A stretch of DNA of 6,758 bases from UMGS692 sp963653425 (GTDB lineage: Bacteria; Bacillota; Clostridia; Christensenellales; CAG-314). Below are positions 5,788-6,758 of the stretch, piece after piece. Every line of letters begins with the position of its first letter. Within the stretch, counting starts at the first letter, position 1. The position numbers and the translations under genes are program-made. The notes under the pieces were generated by a model that saw only the letters and a program-made list of their open reading frames with translations, did no database searches and was not told the origin of the DNA. The stretch is from contig CAVJWC010000024.1 of assembly GCA_963653425.1 (NCBI GenBank), forward strand, positions 1 to 6,758. Reading direction: 5' to 3'.

Positions 5788-5811
5788 TATCGACGCAATT
5801 AAGGAGCGATT

Positions 5812-6642
5812 ATGCGGATTCAGTGGTTCCCGGGACATATGACCAAAGCCGTCAGGCTTATAGAAGAGAACTTGAAACTCGTGGATACCGTGGGTTACGT
5901 TCTCGACGCGCGCGCGCCGTCGGCTTGTTTTAACCCCATTTTCGACGGGCTTACCAAAGGTAAAAGCGCGGTTTATATTCTCAATAAATGCGACCTTGCC
6001 GATCCCGTAAAAACCCGATCTTTCGCGGATAATCTCAAAAACCAAGGCAAAACCGTCGTGTGCGTGTCCGCTATAAACGCTTCCGCCGTAAAAACGCTTA
6101 TAGAAGCCTTTATGAGCGCGGAATACGACAGAATAGAGAAGTTTCGCGCAAAAGGCATAAAACGTCCCGTTCGCGCTATGATAATAGGCGTTCCCAACTG
6201 CGGAAAAAGTACCGTTATCAACGCGCTTTCAGGTAAGAAGAAAGCCGTTACGGGCGATAAACCCGGCGTTACCAAAGGCAAACAATGGGTTCGCCTTGCC
6301 GACGGTCTCGAACTTCTCGATACCCCCGGCACTCTCTGGGGAAAAATCGAAGACGAAGTTTCAGCACGCCGTCTCTGCTACATAGGCAGTATCAAAGACG
6401 ACGTCGTGGACGTTTGCGAACTCGCGCCACTCCTCCTTTCCGACCTCAACGAGGCTTACCCCAAAGAACTCGCTTCACGCTACGGCGCAGACTTCTCGAA
6501 TATGTCGGGTAACGAAATTCTCAGCGAAATCTGTAAAAAACGCGGGTATAGCGTCAAAGGCGGCGAACCCGATACTTTAAGAGGCGCCAAAGCTACCCTC
6601 GACGACTTCCGTAAAGGCAAAATAGGAAGAATAAGCTTTTAA
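5812..6642 (+). CDS. rbgA: RbgA/YlqF, circularly permuted GTPase for 50S assembly
   Basis: RbgA (276 residues; B. subtilis about 282) binds late 50S intermediates and promotes their maturation. The motif order is circularly permuted: G4 NKCD at 58-61, then G5 SAIN, then G1 GVPNCGKST at 126-134, G2 with T154 in GVTKGKQW, and G3 DTPG at 170-173. The N-terminal IQWFPGHM contains H9, matching the His proposed as catalytic in B. subtilis RbgA. IKDD follows, and the C-terminus ends FRKGKIGRISF as in the family. The usual SSRNP near residue 40 is SACFNP here. Start ATG at 5812 has AAGGAG at 5801-5806, 5 nt spacing, and its own predicted promoter. Third ribosome-assembly gene in a row after obgE and yhbY. 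Repeat DNA begins directly after its stop. Confidence 0.96.
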   Translation: MRIQWFPGHMTKAVRLIEENLKLVDTVGYVLDARAPSACFNPIFDGLTKGKSAVYILNKCDLADPVKTRSFADNLKNQGKTVVCVSAINASAVKTLIEAFMSAEYDRIEKFRAKGIKRPVRAMIIGVPNCGKSTVINALSGKKKAVTGDKPGVTKGKQWVRLADGLELLDTPGTLWGKIEDEVSARRLCYIGSIKDDVVDVCELAPLLLSDLNEAYPKELASRYGADFSNMSGNEILSEICKKRGYSVKGGEPDTLRGAKATLDDFRKGKIGRISF

Positions 6643-6656
6643 CTTACTTTCTTCTA

Positions 6657-6676
6657 CTTTCTTCGTACGAAGAAAG
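6657..6676. repeat. Perfect 20-bp palindrome after rbgA
   Basis: CTTTCTTCGT followed by ACGAAGAAAG, a perfect palindrome 14 nt after the rbgA stop. With the flanking CTACTTTCTTC and GAAAGCAGGCAAAGAA it matches the left end of the composite element after tkt (3567-3600). It could form an mRNA 3' hairpin, but no U-run follows. Confidence 0.7.
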
Positions 6677-6703
6677 CAGGCAAAGAAGCCTACTTGCTTT
6701 TCC

Positions 6704-6735
6704 GTTCTTTCTTGAAAGAAAGAACCAAAGAACTT
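6704..6735 (-). repeat. Inverted copy of the 3785-3816 palindrome unit
   Basis: The reverse complement of this stretch equals 3785-3816 over all 32 bases, with the 10-bp stem at 6704-6725. The forward-oriented left end of the element lies only about 30 nt upstream, so pieces in both orientations meet here. The rest lies beyond the window. Confidence 0.8.
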
Positions 6736-6737
6736 TC

Positions 6738-6757
6738 GGCTTTTTTGCAAAAAAGCC
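6738..6757. repeat. Perfect 20-bp palindrome at window edge
   Basis: GGCTTTTTTG followed by CAAAAAAGCC. As RNA it gives an 8-bp stem with a UGCA loop. It could be a weak bidirectional terminator for rbgA and a convergent neighbour, but the window ends one base later, so the downstream tract cannot be read. Confidence 0.55.
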
Positions 6758-6758
6758 T

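Overview
The window carries five complete protein genes, all on the + strand: a HemW-type radical SAM protein (361-1518), transketolase (1579-3543), the GTPase ObgE (3925-5190), the RNA-binding protein YhbY (5350-5646) and the circularly permuted GTPase RbgA/YlqF (5812-6642). RbgA, the ObgE-YhbY adjacency, strong AAGGAG/GGAGG ribosome binding sites at a constant 5-nt spacing, and moderate GC content point to a Gram-positive Bacillota of the Clostridia type. A placement near the uncultured gut Clostridia/Christensenellales is a guess from general style; no rRNA or other marker here settles it.

Region by region: 1-351 is a noncoding block of repeats. It has three 63-68 bp 'beta' units, a G-run, a small A/T hairpin, and an 'alpha' unit with three hairpins that ends 9 nt before the hemW start. 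hemW and tkt follow, 60 nt apart. From the last codons of tkt (3519) to the obgE ribosome binding site (3914) the space is again filled by the same composite element in the same orientation: palindrome, 21-bp tandem pair, one beta unit, hairpins, one alpha unit. hemW-tkt is therefore bracketed by direct copies of one repeat family. obgE and yhbY are separated by 159 nt that stay open in the obgE frame. The yhbY-rbgA gap holds four tandem 16-bp repeats just upstream of a good sigma-70-type promoter for rbgA. After rbgA, parts of the repeat family appear again, partly in inverted orientation, and run to the window edge.

Functionally, hemW (heme handling) and tkt (non-oxidative pentose phosphate pathway) are housekeeping genes with no obvious shared pathway. 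obgE, yhbY and rbgA form a small large-subunit ribosome assembly group. The most unusual content is the intergenic repeat family. It is rich in hairpins, shows a compensatory base change between the two alpha copies, and occupies gene borders almost to the base. I saw no transposase, CRISPR array, tRNA or rRNA. Several housekeeping proteins carry unexpected residues at otherwise conserved sites (Glu for Asp in the transketolase metal site, Met-Ala for Ser-Ala in the ObgE G5 motif).
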